A DNA stretch of 64,000 nt from Akkermansia sp. RCC_12PD (GTDB taxonomy: Bacteria > Verrucomicrobiota > Verrucomicrobiia > Verrucomicrobiales > Akkermansiaceae). A model generated the notes under the pieces. The model searched no databases and was not told where the DNA came from. It saw nothing but the letters and a program-made list of their open reading frames with translations. The stretch spans positions 3,100,001 through 3,164,000 of the forward strand of contig NZ_CP143889.1 in the NCBI RefSeq assembly GCF_036417355.1, in the 5' to 3' direction. Shown here piece after piece: positions 7,921-16,108 of this stretch (position 1 is the stretch's first letter; the number at the start of each line of letters is the position of its first letter). The position numbers and the translations under genes were made by a program.

Positions 7921-8445
7921 CTATATCCCTTCTTTCTCTTTTGCTTCTGCGCCAAATACAGGGGAGAGCTGTATTTTCCTGCCTTGGACAGTATTGATTT
8001 TTAGCGGCTTCTGGATGTACAAACATGCGGTCAAAAGGCTCCTTTCAGCGGCGTAGTTTGCCTCACGGAAATATCTGCTGTACCGAACTATCCGAACCCG
8101 TCCGCCAGGGAGGACATACAGTAATCCCCACCGTTCCGGCAGGTCATCTTCTGTGATGATCCCCGGCTCACAGATGTAGTATCGGCAATACCCCATACCC
8201 TTTTGAGGATAGATGCGGAACGGCTTTTTGAGGTCTGCCAAAAAATCCGCCCGGCTGGTTTTAGCCTCAACGAGGATGCTATACGATCCCTTGAAACCTA
8301 TAGCGTCGGGCTGCTCGTTTGTGACGATGCAGTTCGGTTCCGCGATCGCCACCCGGCAACGTTGAGAGCCCATGAGCCAACCCTCGGCTATCTCGCATAG
8401 TTCCCGGTGCGTTCGTGGAATTAAAGATGTTGGTTTATGTGCCAT
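7921..8445 (-). CDS. MmcB-like PD-(D/E)XK nuclease-fold protein
   Basis: A 174-residue protein with a single domain. The putative catalytic core is PDAIGF followed by ILVEAKTSRADFLADLK, giving the D, E-x-K pattern of PD-(D/E)XK enzymes. The segment GMGYCRYYICEPGIITEDDLP and WGLLYVLPGGRVRIV match the remainder of the MmcB DNA-repair family layout. It probably acts on DNA during phage replication or repair. The activity is inferred from the motif. Confidence 0.55.
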   Translation of the reverse strand: MAHKPTSLIPRTHRELCEIAEGWLMGSQRCRVAIAEPNCIVTNEQPDAIGFKGSYSILVEAKTSRADFLADLKKPFRIYPQKGMGYCRYYICEPGIITEDDLPERWGLLYVLPGGRVRIVRYSRYFREANYAAERSLLTACLYIQKPLKINTVQGRKIQLSPVFGAEAKEKEGI

Positions 8446-8457
8446 ATCAAAAAAGCG

Positions 8458-8928
8458 TCAGTTGGGGGTTGTAGATTTCATGAATACAAGAAAGACGGTC
8501 TTCCCGCGGCGGTGTCCGAACAAAGGCTCATGGCTGGCCAGCTTCAGCACATCTGCCGTGCTGACCTGATCCTCACACCACTTGAACACCAGAATGCCGC
8601 CCGGCTCCAGGACCCGGAAGCACTCCCTGAACCCGGCTTTCAAATCCTCCCGCCAGGTCTTCCGGTCCAGCTTGCCGTACTTCTTGGCCAGCCAGGATGA
8701 TTCCCCGGCATGAATCAGGTGGGGAGGATCGAACACGACAAGGCGGAACGTCCCGTCGCTGAAGGGCATCTCCCGGAAGTCTCCGACGACGTCCGGCTTG
8801 ATTTCCAGGGTGCGCCCGTCGCAAAGAGTATGGGATTCATTCCTCTGGTCCATGAACACCACGTCAGGATGGCGGCGGTTAAACCAGAACATTCGGGAGC
8901 CGCAGCAGGCGTCAAGCACGGCTTTCAT
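8458..8928 (-). CDS. Class I SAM-dependent methyltransferase with DPPH motif
   Basis: About 156 residues starting MKAVLDACCGSRMFWFNRR. The ATG at 8928 overlaps the stop of the upstream cytosine methyltransferase (ATGA) and has a GGAGG six to seven bases upstream. The glycine-rich SAM motif is DACCGS. An acidic loop (MDQRNESH) and VVFDPPHLIHAG resemble motif IV of DNA amino-methyltransferases. LEPGGILVFKWCE is the expected beta-5 region. It most likely modifies adenine or cytosine amino groups in DNA. A target-recognition domain is not obvious at this size. Confidence 0.7.
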   Translation of the reverse strand: MKAVLDACCGSRMFWFNRRHPDVVFMDQRNESHTLCDGRTLEIKPDVVGDFREMPFSDGTFRLVVFDPPHLIHAGESSWLAKKYGKLDRKTWREDLKAGFRECFRVLEPGGILVFKWCEDQVSTADVLKLASHEPLFGHRRGKTVFLVFMKSTTPN

Positions 8929-10448
8929 GCCGCCATCCTCCTTTCCACGATTTGAATTCTGCGCCCGATATACCACATGACGGGCACGGCCATGCTGTTT
9001 CCCACGGCCTTATAGCGGTGACTGTCCGGGCAATCCTCGGCAGGTTTGCCCCGCCACGGTATCAGCGTCCAGTCATCCGGGAAGCCCTGCAAACGCTCGC
9101 ATTCCCGCGGCGTCAGGCGGCGCACGACGAAGTGGTAAACGGGGTTGCATACTAATATCATATTGTTGCCTTGCCCGGCCTTTCCTCCTCCGCATGAGAC
9201 TGTCGGCTGTACTCCATCGTAGAGCCTCATTTCCGCCCTCTGGTTTTCATAGAGTCCATAACACACGTCGGGGATCTTCCCGCCGGCCGTCAAGGTGTAC
9301 ATGGGGTCTCCCACGTCTCCCCAGCCTTTCCCGGTCACGTCGTTATCGCTCTGCCGTATGGCGTTGCGTATGTCCACAGGGAGACAAACGCATTGATTGA
9401 CGGCTCCGCCGCCATGCCCGCTCCGCAATGTCGGAGCAACGTCAACAGCGGCGTCCCGTCCCGCGTCGTTTTGGGTAAATACCACAATCGGCGTATTTCC
9501 GCCCCCCGTGCCGTACTTGGCCGACACCGTGGAGCAGACATCACCCATTTCACGGACGCGTGAATCCTGGGCGTGATTTTCATAGACAAAAAATCCATCA
9601 CGGAAACAATACTGATCGCCTGTCCATTTGTCGCCATAGCTGGCGTCAAGGGTGGGAGCCACATCGGGCACCAGATAAGCCCCCCGCTGCCTGAAAATCT
9701 CCTGGTCGCTCATGCCGACTCCTGACTTGTGGGCGTACAAGGTAGGGTGGACTCTTCCTCCATCCCAATGCGAGCCTTCAAAGCGGCTTCCAGCATTTCC
9801 GGCAGCTTCTTTCCACGCTTGGCGGCACGCCTCAAGATTCCCCGGCACGCGTTCGCCGACAGGTAATAGCGCGTCGGCACTGGCCCAGTTTCCAGCACCT
9901 GCCACAGCCAGGACAAACACACGTTTTCGTCGCTGGGGAACTCGGTGCCATTGGGCGTCAAGCACCCTCCATGCCACGGTTCTTTTTGGCCCGGACACCA
10001 CACCGCTATTTGGGTGCTTCCTCCCTCCCCCTGGAGGGATGACGGGGGCGTCAGCTCCGCAAAGAGCGCCCAGGAAGCATCCAAACGCATTATCCGGCGT
10101 AGATAAGACTCCGGGGACGTTTTCCCACAGCACCCATTTAGGGGAGAAATGGTCTGCCATGCGGCAGAAGGTAAGGCAGAGGTTTCCCCGGTCGTCGGCG
10201 AGGGAGCCTCGCTTTCCGGCGACACTGAATGCCTGGCAGGGGGTTCCTCCGACCATAAGGTCAATTGCTGGTATGTTCCATTCATGGTATTTGGTCATAT
10301 CGCCGAGGTTGGGAACGTCCGGGAACCGCTCGGCGAGTACGGCGGACGGAAAGGGTTCGATTTCTGAAAATGCCACGGGGTCCCATCCAAGGGATGCCCA
10401 CGCCACGGAGGCGGCTTCAATGCCGGAGCAAACGGAAAGGTATTTCAT
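8925..10448 (-). CDS. DNA (cytosine-5-)-methyltransferase
   Basis: A 507-residue Dcm-type enzyme. Motif I is LSVCSGIEAASVAW (residues 4 to 17) and motif IV is GGTPCQAFS with the catalytic Cys at about 71. Motif VI is ENVPGV (109 to 114), motif VIII is VPQRRKRVF, and the C-terminal motifs are RLTPRECERLQGFPDDW and AVGNSMAVP. A long variable region between VIII and IX should be the target-recognition domain. There is no cognate restriction endonuclease next to it, so it is an orphan phage methyltransferase, probably protecting phage DNA from host restriction. It overlaps both neighbours by four bases. Confidence 0.93.
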   Translation of the reverse strand: MKYLSVCSGIEAASVAWASLGWDPVAFSEIEPFPSAVLAERFPDVPNLGDMTKYHEWNIPAIDLMVGGTPCQAFSVAGKRGSLADDRGNLCLTFCRMADHFSPKWVLWENVPGVLSTPDNAFGCFLGALCGADAPVIPPGGGRKHPNSGVVSGPKRTVAWRVLDAQWHRVPQRRKRVFVLAVAGAGNWASADALLPVGERVPGNLEACRQAWKEAAGNAGSRFEGSHWDGGRVHPTLYAHKSGVGMSDQEIFRQRGAYLVPDVAPTLDASYGDKWTGDQYCFRDGFFVYENHAQDSRVREMGDVCSTVSAKYGTGGGNTPIVVFTQNDAGRDAAVDVAPTLRSGHGGGAVNQCVCLPVDIRNAIRQSDNDVTGKGWGDVGDPMYTLTAGGKIPDVCYGLYENQRAEMRLYDGVQPTVSCGGGKAGQGNNMILVCNPVYHFVVRRLTPRECERLQGFPDDWTLIPWRGKPAEDCPDSHRYKAVGNSMAVPVMWYIGRRIQIVERRMAA

Positions 10449-10801
10449 TCTCCCTCCTTTCCCGGCTCCCAGTTACTAGGTATTTCATCATCAATTCCTG
10501 GGCAATCATAACAAGGGGAACCAGATTTGGTGTCACGATGAAGGTGCATGCAGTTGTTGCAATTTCTCTCTTTTAAAGGCACCCACGCCCTGCACGCGGC
10601 CCGCTTCTGCCGGACGCATGCAATGATGCCTTTGATGTTAAACTCATTCCAAACAAGTTCTCTTACGGGGAACACTACTTCACCATATCTGGCTCCATGT
10701 CTCTCCCACGCTCTGCGCCGTATGGTATCAATGGCCATCCTCAACCGGCCTTTCTCAAATCCATACTCAAAAGAAGCTTCCTGTTCAGGCGTCATCTTCA
10801 T
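10445..10801 (-). CDS. Phage hypothetical protein with Cys-rich C-terminal motif
   Basis: A 118-residue protein starting MKMTPEQEASFEYGFEKGRL. The C-terminal half has a cysteine cluster (CNNCMHLHRDTKSGSPCYDC), which could bind zinc. The N-terminal half is helical. It overlaps the methyltransferase start and the upstream 58-residue gene, as part of a chain of coupled small genes. No function is recognised. Confidence 0.6.
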   Translation of the reverse strand: MKMTPEQEASFEYGFEKGRLRMAIDTIRRRAWERHGARYGEVVFPVRELVWNEFNIKGIIACVRQKRAACRAWVPLKERNCNNCMHLHRDTKSGSPCYDCPGIDDEIPSNWEPGKEGE

Positions 10802-10961
10802 TTTCGGCCTCCTGTTCTATTTCTTCGATTTTAAAATCTTCGCAGGCATTTGCATCTCCATCTCGATCATTTAAATAATTGAGGCTGTGACTGCACCAGC
10901 AACATCCATCAAACTGACTCCAATAGGTGCATTCAATGCAGGTTTTCATTGCCTTAATCAT
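10785..10961 (-). CDS. Small Cys-rich phage peptide (58 aa)
   Basis: A short ORF starting MIKAMKTCIECTYWSQFDGC and ending in an acidic tail. Cysteines are spaced C-x2-C-x8-CCWC, suggesting a metal site. The motif CIECTYWSQ resembles the CNNCMH region of the next gene. A GGAA precedes the ATG. The ORF overlaps the upstream 56-residue gene and the downstream 118-residue gene, as expected for a real gene in this compact array. An alternative start is the Met at position 5 (10949). Confidence 0.6.
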   Translation of the reverse strand: MIKAMKTCIECTYWSQFDGCCWCSHSLNYLNDRDGDANACEDFKIEEIEQEAENEDDA

Positions 10962-11124
10962 TTCCTCGGTAAAAGTCTTTAATTAAACTATCTATAATAT
11001 CTAAAGCATCTGACACATAGCTTTTTGCGTTATTAAGTCTGGAATCATAATAACTTCCAATAGTTGATTCAACATCCTTCAAATCTTCACGAATTGAAAT
11101 CAGATCAGATATTGTTAATCTCAT
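10954..11124 (-). CDS. Small helical phage protein (56 aa)
   Basis: A short ORF starting MRLTISDLISIREDLKDVES and predicted to be helical throughout. It has a clear ribosome-binding site (GGAG about 9 nt before the ATG). The ATG overlaps the stop of the ASCH gene (ATGA), and its stop overlaps the start of the next small gene. The function is unknown. Confidence 0.55.
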   Translation of the reverse strand: MRLTISDLISIREDLKDVESTIGSYYDSRLNNAKSYVSDALDIIDSLIKDFYRGND

Positions 11125-11540
11125 TTCATTCTCCTTTCCAGCATCTCCGCTTGCTCGTCAGTGATGTACTGCCAGGACTGCGGCGGACGGGTCATGCCGA
11201 TGGCAGAGAGCGGCACGGCGGCGGGCAGCCTCACGGGCTTTCTCACAAGCCAGCCATAACAAGGGGCATAGTTCATAAGATGATCTTTTTCAACCCGCGC
11301 CTGCGAGACAACCCATTCAATAACGCGGAAATCCAATAACTCGGAAACACTTGCATACCCTGAATAACGGCACTTCCCGACTATTGCGTGTTCTCCGCCT
11401 TTACCTGATTCGTAAATCCACAAAGTTATATCATCTTTTGTACTGATTTTTGGATGATTTTTCCTAAGCTCAATAGTTTTTTTACCATCCAAGATAAGCC
11501 CGGAGAAAGGCTGCCTGACGGATAAGAGGATGTTAATCAT
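11121..11540 (-). CDS. ASCH-domain protein
   Basis: A 139-residue protein. The N-terminus NILLSVRQPFSGLILDGKKT followed by IELRK is the classic start of ASCH domains, which share the PUA-like fold and bind or process RNA or modified nucleic acids. The domain covers residues 3 to about 115. Phage copies are common between recombination genes and small accessory genes, as here. It overlaps RusA and the next small gene by ATGA. Confidence 0.75.
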   Translation of the reverse strand: MINILLSVRQPFSGLILDGKKTIELRKNHPKISTKDDITLWIYESGKGGEHAIVGKCRYSGYASVSELLDFRVIEWVVSQARVEKDHLMNYAPCYGWLVRKPVRLPAAVPLSAIGMTRPPQSWQYITDEQAEMLERRMK

Positions 11541-11926
11541 TGTTCCCTCCTTTCAAACACGATTTCCACCTGTCCGGCTTTTGCCAGGTCGTGAACCCGG
11601 TCAATCCCGGCACAATCCAGCGTCCGGTCGTCAATGCCCATGGCCTTACAGGCTCCATCCAGGTACGCCTTGCAGCGGGCAAGGCAGTTGTCCGCATCCG
11701 GGCGCGGTCCCTTGTAATACCAGATCACCCGGTAATGCGTGGGGACCATCCTGCGGCTATTCAGGGCTTCGTAGGTTCGGCCCCAGGCTATGTTCCGGGC
11801 GCGGCTCTTGGCAGCCGTCTTCTTGTAGCTGGCCACAATGGCCCCCCTCTGCGTGAGGGGAACCTTGGCGTTAGGAGACAGGCAGCGCGGCGTGTGAGGC
11901 AAGGTAATGGTCAGCGTGGTCATCAT
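11537..11926 (-). CDS. rusA: RusA-like Holliday junction resolvase
   Basis: About 129 residues from an ATG at 11926, which overlaps the exonuclease stop and has GGAGG six bases upstream. The N-terminus (TITLPHTPRCLSPNAK) matches the RusA fold. The metal-binding acidic motif is PRPDADNCLARCKAYLD (Asp77, Asp79, Asn80), followed by GIDDRTL with further acidic residues. It should cut recombination junctions, acting with the RecT and exonuclease genes upstream. Confidence 0.85.
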   Translation of the reverse strand: MMTTLTITLPHTPRCLSPNAKVPLTQRGAIVASYKKTAAKSRARNIAWGRTYEALNSRRMVPTHYRVIWYYKGPRPDADNCLARCKAYLDGACKAMGIDDRTLDCAGIDRVHDLAKAGQVEIVFERREQ

Positions 11927-12861
11927 GCCGCACCTCCTTCCAATTTGCGTTCCCAACGCGGGATGCGGTAATACCGCGGCAGAACCACGGCCCCCGGATA
12001 AATCCCCGTCGCCACGCACTCGGCGAACTGGCGCAGGGCGGCCATATACTGCCCCCGGTAATGCTCCAGGGCCTCCTGGTCCATCCGGACCTCGGAAATG
12101 CAGTAAGGGGCCACAGACTCCATAAATTCGAACATGAAATCACGGCGTATGCCAAAGATCGCCTCATACAAATCGCAGTACAAGGCAGCCTGCCAGCCGT
12201 AACCGTAGCGGGCCATGTCTCTATCAATCAGGCCGGAATCTTCCACGGGCGTGGAGGTCGTCTTCATGTCGATGATCGGCAAATCGATATCATGGGGCAG
12301 AATGTCAATCATGCCCGTGATCGTGATCGGAACCGGCGGCTTGTCCGGTGCATATTCAATGAGCAGCGTTTTGTACATCGCCACTTGGGATTCAAACGAT
12401 TCCCCCAGCACCAAGCCGTGTTCCGTCTTCAAATAGTCATTGAAAATCCCCACGGCCTTCTGTGCTTCGGCGTATTCTTCCGGCGTCAACACGGCTCCCC
12501 CACGGTCGGCAAACGCCGCCCAGCGAGCTGCTTGCCCGTCGTCCTGCTTTGTCTTGGACACGGAGCCGTTCTTGTTCACCCCCGGTTGCCATTCCTCCAC
12601 CAGATAGGAGTTCTGGAACTGCTCCGGCGTCAGGGCCAGACAATCCACCAAACTGCCAAACCGGAACCCCAGGGAAACCTTCTCAATTCCTTCATCCTGC
12701 CGGTACTTCCATTTATAGGGATTCCGGGCAAAATCCATCAGCATGGACTTGGAAACGCAATGAGGAATACCCTTCTTGGAATCGTGGTACGCCTGGGGGT
12801 TATCCACCCGGCCATAAGCCACGCCGGAAGCTGTAAAACCCGATAAATCTAAAACATTCAC
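11923..12861 (-). CDS. RecE-like PD-(D/E)XK exonuclease
   Basis: A 312-residue nuclease resembling the catalytic domain of exodeoxyribonuclease VIII. The N-terminal YHDSKKGIPHCVSKSMLMDF and the LGFRFGSLVDCLALTPEQF block are family hallmarks. The catalytic core includes MIDILPHDIDLPIIDMKTT, where the D and the E/D-x-K positions fall. The downstream YGWQAALYCDLYEAIFG is the conserved QxxxY-type motif. It precedes RusA and follows RecT, so the three form a phage single-strand-annealing recombination module. Confidence 0.8.
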   Translation of the reverse strand: MNVLDLSGFTASGVAYGRVDNPQAYHDSKKGIPHCVSKSMLMDFARNPYKWKYRQDEGIEKVSLGFRFGSLVDCLALTPEQFQNSYLVEEWQPGVNKNGSVSKTKQDDGQAARWAAFADRGGAVLTPEEYAEAQKAVGIFNDYLKTEHGLVLGESFESQVAMYKTLLIEYAPDKPPVPITITGMIDILPHDIDLPIIDMKTTSTPVEDSGLIDRDMARYGYGWQAALYCDLYEAIFGIRRDFMFEFMESVAPYCISEVRMDQEALEHYRGQYMAALRQFAECVATGIYPGAVVLPRYYRIPRWERKLEGGAA

Positions 12862-12889
12862 GGTTAAATGTCCTTTCTATCTTGTGCGC

Positions 12890-13990
12890 TTACTTCCCGG
12901 AGGCTCCCACCCAGGCAATCACCTGGTTGAAATTCGCTACCAGCCATTCCAGCGTCTTGGGAGGAAACGTCTCTTCCCGGCTGGCTCCCTGCACGTAGTA
13001 AATCTGCTGGCTCTGACAGAACTTCACCACCTGAGGCATGCTCACGCCATGGGCTTGCAGCAGCTTTTCCAGGTCCGCCACGCTCACAGACGTTTCCGGT
13101 TCCAGCTTCAAATCGGCAGCAGGAGGGGGAGAGGAAACCACTTCCGGCTCGATGGGCTTTTCTTCTTGCTTGGGAGCCGCCGCCACTGGCGGAGGAACTG
13201 CCGCCCCGGCGAGAGGATTGCCGGCCTTCGGTTTCTGCGTTCCGGAATCCGGAGTAGCATTCCGCATTTCTCGTCCGTCTTCCACCTCACCATCGGAAAT
13301 AATCGTGTCGGTCAGGTGGGAATAAAGCCATGCCTTGGCCTTGCGTTCCGCCTTGCCAATGATGGCATCCTGGCTCATTCCGTTATTCACACGAATACAG
13401 AACTCAAGAGTCTCGGAATCCGGAACACCCTTGAACTCCCAGCTCATATCTACTCTCACCAATCCTTCCCGTTCAATCTTCTGGTACTCTTTACCTTGCT
13501 TGCTGATGCCGGAAGTGGAGGACTCTTTGATTTCGGCGGGATGATAGACCATCTTCAAATTGGTCAGGCCATCCAGATTTTTCAGCAGGTAGGTCATGCC
13601 TTCCTTGGTCACATACGTGCGCCCGGCAAGGATGTTCCATTGATTGCCCACCGGAGAAAGCCCCATGCAGGTGGCTACAATCAGGCATTCCCTGACCGCA
13701 TCCACACCATAGGAAATGCCTTCCTTGTATTGTGTCGGCTGGCATTCATCGGTGCGGAAGCCGAGCTGGGAACCTTTCAGCTTCATGATGGATTTCATGA
13801 TTTCTGGCGTCAGGGCGTCGCGCAGCCGGTTCATGGCAATGCCCATGTTGATGGCCTTTTCAAAACTGCCCTTACAGCTCAACGCCTGTTGGGCTTCCAA
13901 GGCCAGATTGTCCAGGCTGACGGCAAGCTCGGTGGACTTGGAGGGAGCCATTACTTTCTCTTGCCGCGTGGCTTCACTTGGTGTATTCAT
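12890..13990 (-). CDS. RecT-like single-strand annealing recombinase
   Basis: A 366-residue protein. The central domain (about 80 to 245) contains VRECLIVATCMGLSPVGNQW, NILAGRTYVTKEGM, FCIRVNNGMSQDAIIGKAER and KAKAWLYSHLTDT, in the order seen in phage RecT relatives. The C-terminal third has a Pro/Ala/Glu-rich linker (about 265 to 310) and a final small helical domain ending in VANFNQVIAWVG. It should anneal single-stranded DNA exposed by the downstream exonuclease. The gene starts after a strong inverted repeat (14033-14062). Confidence 0.75.
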   Translation of the reverse strand: MNTPSEATRQEKVMAPSKSTELAVSLDNLALEAQQALSCKGSFEKAINMGIAMNRLRDALTPEIMKSIMKLKGSQLGFRTDECQPTQYKEGISYGVDAVRECLIVATCMGLSPVGNQWNILAGRTYVTKEGMTYLLKNLDGLTNLKMVYHPAEIKESSTSGISKQGKEYQKIEREGLVRVDMSWEFKGVPDSETLEFCIRVNNGMSQDAIIGKAERKAKAWLYSHLTDTIISDGEVEDGREMRNATPDSGTQKPKAGNPLAGAAVPPPVAAAPKQEEKPIEPEVVSSPPPAADLKLEPETSVSVADLEKLLQAHGVSMPQVVKFCQSQQIYYVQGASREETFPPKTLEWLVANFNQVIAWVGASGK

Positions 13991-14032
13991 AACTCGTTAC
14001 TAATTGTAATTTTGTAGGTTGCATTCGTAACA

Positions 14033-14062
14033 GGCCGGGGACCAGTTGGAGCTGGCCCCGGC
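14033..14062. repeat. GC-rich inverted repeat before recT
   Basis: GGCCGGGG and CCCCGGCC arms, extended by CCAG/CTGG with one unpaired base, flank a short loop. It lies in the 80-bp gap between the 145-residue gene and recT. On the minus strand no run of T follows, so it is not a standard intrinsic terminator. Confidence 0.6.
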
Positions 14063-14070
14063 CAACTGAA

Positions 14071-14508
14071 TCAGTCTTCGCATTCCTCGCATCTGCACCC
14101 GGCGATTCCGAGCATGGCCGCAATGGGATTCATCCCCCTTTTCATTTTCTCTTTTTGCTGTTGTTCAAGGAACAAACGGACGCCTTCTCCCATAGTTTTT
14201 ACATTGCCCTCAAAGCATTCGTTTGCTTTGAGCAAATAGCCGCAGGCTCCAGTCCATCCGTAAACTTTGGTATTCATTCCCTCGGACTGAAAAACGGCAT
14301 CGGAGGCTTCGAATAAACGGCGAGTTTTTCTTTCTTCCGTGTCTTCAAAGAAGGCGGAAAAAATAGCGCACCCATCGTAACGCTTAATCAAATCAATAAG
14401 GTTATCCAGCGCGGCGTTGATTTCTTCCTTTGTGGATGCAGCAGTATCGCAGCAGCAGGCTTCGTCCGGCGTGCAGGGCTGCTCATTCTTTTCTTCGGTA
14501 TTGTCCAT
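14071..14508 (-). CDS. Phage hypothetical protein with terminal Cys motifs
   Basis: A 145-residue acidic protein. The N-terminus has Cys clusters (CTPDEACCCDTA), and the C-terminus ends AGCRCEECED. Between them is a helical domain with NLIDLIKRYDGCAIFSAFFE and VRLFLEQQQKEKMKRG. I do not recognise it. It lies in the early operon upstream of recT. Confidence 0.55.
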   Translation of the reverse strand: MDNTEEKNEQPCTPDEACCCDTAASTKEEINAALDNLIDLIKRYDGCAIFSAFFEDTEERKTRRLFEASDAVFQSEGMNTKVYGWTGACGYLLKANECFEGNVKTMGEGVRLFLEQQQKEKMKRGMNPIAAMLGIAGCRCEECED

Positions 14509-14520
14509 TGTATTGGTTTT

Positions 14521-14724
14521 CTATTGGTTATTGTTCCTCATACCGTGAGGGCGGGACGGTTTTTCAAAACCGTCAAAAGCTTTCGGGCAGTCGGGAGTAA
14601 ACCCGGAATGCGGAGACTTGCCCGCCTGGAGCTCGGCGTTGTCTATCTCCACGGCCAGCCAGAACGACAATGCCATAAACAGGCCACTGGCTGCGGCTGC
14701 CAACATTTCCAGCAACGTCTTCAT
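14521..14724 (-). CDS. Small single-span membrane protein
   Basis: A 67-residue protein with one hydrophobic helix at about residues 5 to 25 (LEMLAAAASGLFMALSFWLA) and a polar, Pro-containing tail. The start overlaps the stop of the upstream 72-residue gene. The function is unknown; small membrane proteins in early phage operons often act in exclusion or lysis control. Confidence 0.5.
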   Translation of the reverse strand: MKTLLEMLAAAASGLFMALSFWLAVEIDNAELQAGKSPHSGFTPDCPKAFDGFEKPSRPHGMRNNNQ

Positions 14725-14939
14725 TTGCTCATTCCTCCGTTTCCGTATTCCCGCAGGAGCGCTCTTCGGAACTGCTTGCCGTGCACCTTCAGCTTCCCTT
14801 GCTTACCCCAGTTCAACGTGTCGATTACATGCCCCTTGGCTTTTAGCTCGATCACCGTCTCCTTGATTTCGTCGCGGCTGGAGTCGTACATTCTGGCCAA
14901 TGTTATGCAGCTTAAATATTCTGATTCAGGGTAGGTCAT
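14721..14939 (-). CDS. Small helix-turn-helix-like protein
   Basis: A 72-residue basic protein. LSCITLARMYDSSRDEIKET followed by VIELKAKGHVIDTLNWGKQG has the layout of a small winged helix with a wing of about 10 residues. It overlaps the next gene by ATGA. It may be a transcription factor or an excisionase-like protein; the sequence does not decide. Confidence 0.5.
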   Translation of the reverse strand: MTYPESEYLSCITLARMYDSSRDEIKETVIELKAKGHVIDTLNWGKQGKLKVHGKQFRRALLREYGNGGMSK

Positions 14940-15008
14940 AGTGTTTCATTGGGTTAAAGCTCGTGCCAGCCAAGCAGCTTGAGCACATCAATCAGTTCGG
15001 GTTCCAGG

Positions 15009-15203
15009 TCAGTCATGGTGTCCGTCAGGGTTGGGCCCGCAGCTCTTTGCATGTGGGGAACGGCCCATTTCAAACATGGCATCATCCAAATCAGTGAGTT
15101 GTTCCCGCAACGTGGCGGCATACTCACCCGCCTGGTCCAAAGTCATCCAGCGGTCGTCTGCCCAGATAAGGCCCACTTCTTCGTCGTATTCGATAGTTGG
15201 CAT
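15009..15203 (-). CDS. Small acidic phage protein (64 aa)
   Basis: Starts MPTIEYDEEVGLIWADDRWM at the ATG at 15203, three bases after the antirepressor stop. A longer upstream frame runs into that gene and is unlikely. The protein is acidic and helical (YAATLREQLTDLDDAMFEMG) and ends in a His-rich tail. The function is unknown. A possible 20-codon ORF (15017 down to about 14955) overlaps its end; I cannot support it further. Confidence 0.5.
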   Translation of the reverse strand: MPTIEYDEEVGLIWADDRWMTLDQAGEYAATLREQLTDLDDAMFEMGRSPHAKSCGPNPDGHHD

Positions 15204-15205
15204 AT

Positions 15206-16108
15206 CTAATCCTCCACGTCTGCATAGGCTATATAGTCCTTCATATCCGGGCGGAGGCAGGACCCTTTCCCGACAAAAGGCGTAAAGACTTCGGGAGTCG
15301 TATTCCACAGCTTGTAGAACTTATTGGTGAGCCAAATTCTGCCCTTGGGTGTAAGATAGGGCGTTACGCTTGATTCCTTGACGCCGTTTGTTCTGGTAAA
15401 AGTTGTGATAGAAACCCGGAAATATCCCATCTCAATGCAGTGCTGATTAGGTTCGTTGTTACCCTTGCCGGTTTTGCCAAGGATACCAAGCTCTCGGAGA
15501 AGAGCGAAAAGCCGTCTTTCTCCGATAATCATTCCTGCCTGGGTAAGTAATTTTGCATAAGTCCTCACCAGTTTGCTACCTTCTGCAACCTCTACGGACT
15601 TTCCATAAATCACGTAAGGAGCATTCTTCTCTGCGTTGACTTCAAGAGCTTTTCTCTTTTGCCTTTCTTCTTTAAGGGTCGTGAGTGTTTGAATAAGAAA
15701 GTCGGGATTCTGTAAAAGCTGTTCAGGATTCATCTTGCTATTCAATTCAGCTTCCATCCGGTTGAACTCGGCAATGTAGGCTTCCTTGAATTGGGCTGCC
15801 TTCGCGCCGGTGAATCCCATGGCAAGGAAGGTGAAGCCGTCGCGAGTCATCAGAACTTCGGGAAGTTTTCGTCCCGTGGAGTCTGTATATTCACTGGGCG
15901 CAAAATTGCGCTCAGTGAAACTCGTTGAGCAATCAAGGTTTTTGACGGCTTTGAGAATATCCTTGTGAAGCTTTCCGAACTTGTCGGCCACGTCCCGGCT
16001 GGAGACGACGACCTTGCCTTCACGGACGGAGAGCCCCAGGGAAGACGGGGCGGTGATGTGATTTTGAGTGTTCATATATAAATGGTGGAGCGTTGCGCTT
16101 TCGTTCAT
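15206..16108 (-). CDS. Phage antirepressor: Rha domain plus KilAC domain
   Basis: A 300-residue two-domain protein. Residues about 20 to 120 form a Rha (pRha) domain (VVVSSRDVADKFGKLHKDIL, then VLMTRDGFTFLAMGFTGAKA and FKEAYIAEFNRME). A coiled region follows, then a KilAC-type domain from about 170 (VIYGKSVEVAEGSKLVRTYA, ERRLFALLRELGIL, TPYLTPKGRIWL). In this class the C-terminal domain drives oligomerisation and antirepression. The start overlaps the upstream gene by ATGA; an internal Met12 is a possible alternative. It is the second gene of the operon that diverges from the repressor. Confidence 0.85.
   Translation of the reverse strand: MNESATLHHLYMNTQNHITAPSSLGLSVREGKVVVSSRDVADKFGKLHKDILKAVKNLDCSTSFTERNFAPSEYTDSTGRKLPEVLMTRDGFTFLAMGFTGAKAAQFKEAYIAEFNRMEAELNSKMNPEQLLQNPDFLIQTLTTLKEERQKRKALEVNAEKNAPYVIYGKSVEVAEGSKLVRTYAKLLTQAGMIIGERRLFALLRELGILGKTGKGNNEPNQHCIEMGYFRVSITTFTRTNGVKESSVTPYLTPKGRIWLTNKFYKLWNTTPEVFTPFVGKGSCLRPDMKDYIAYADVED

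Noticed and set aside
11537-12019. Longer N-terminus for RusA starting at 12019
   Set aside because: The extra 31 residues are Gly/Arg-rich and overlap the exonuclease gene; the ATG at 11926 has a good GGAGG and an ATGA overlap.
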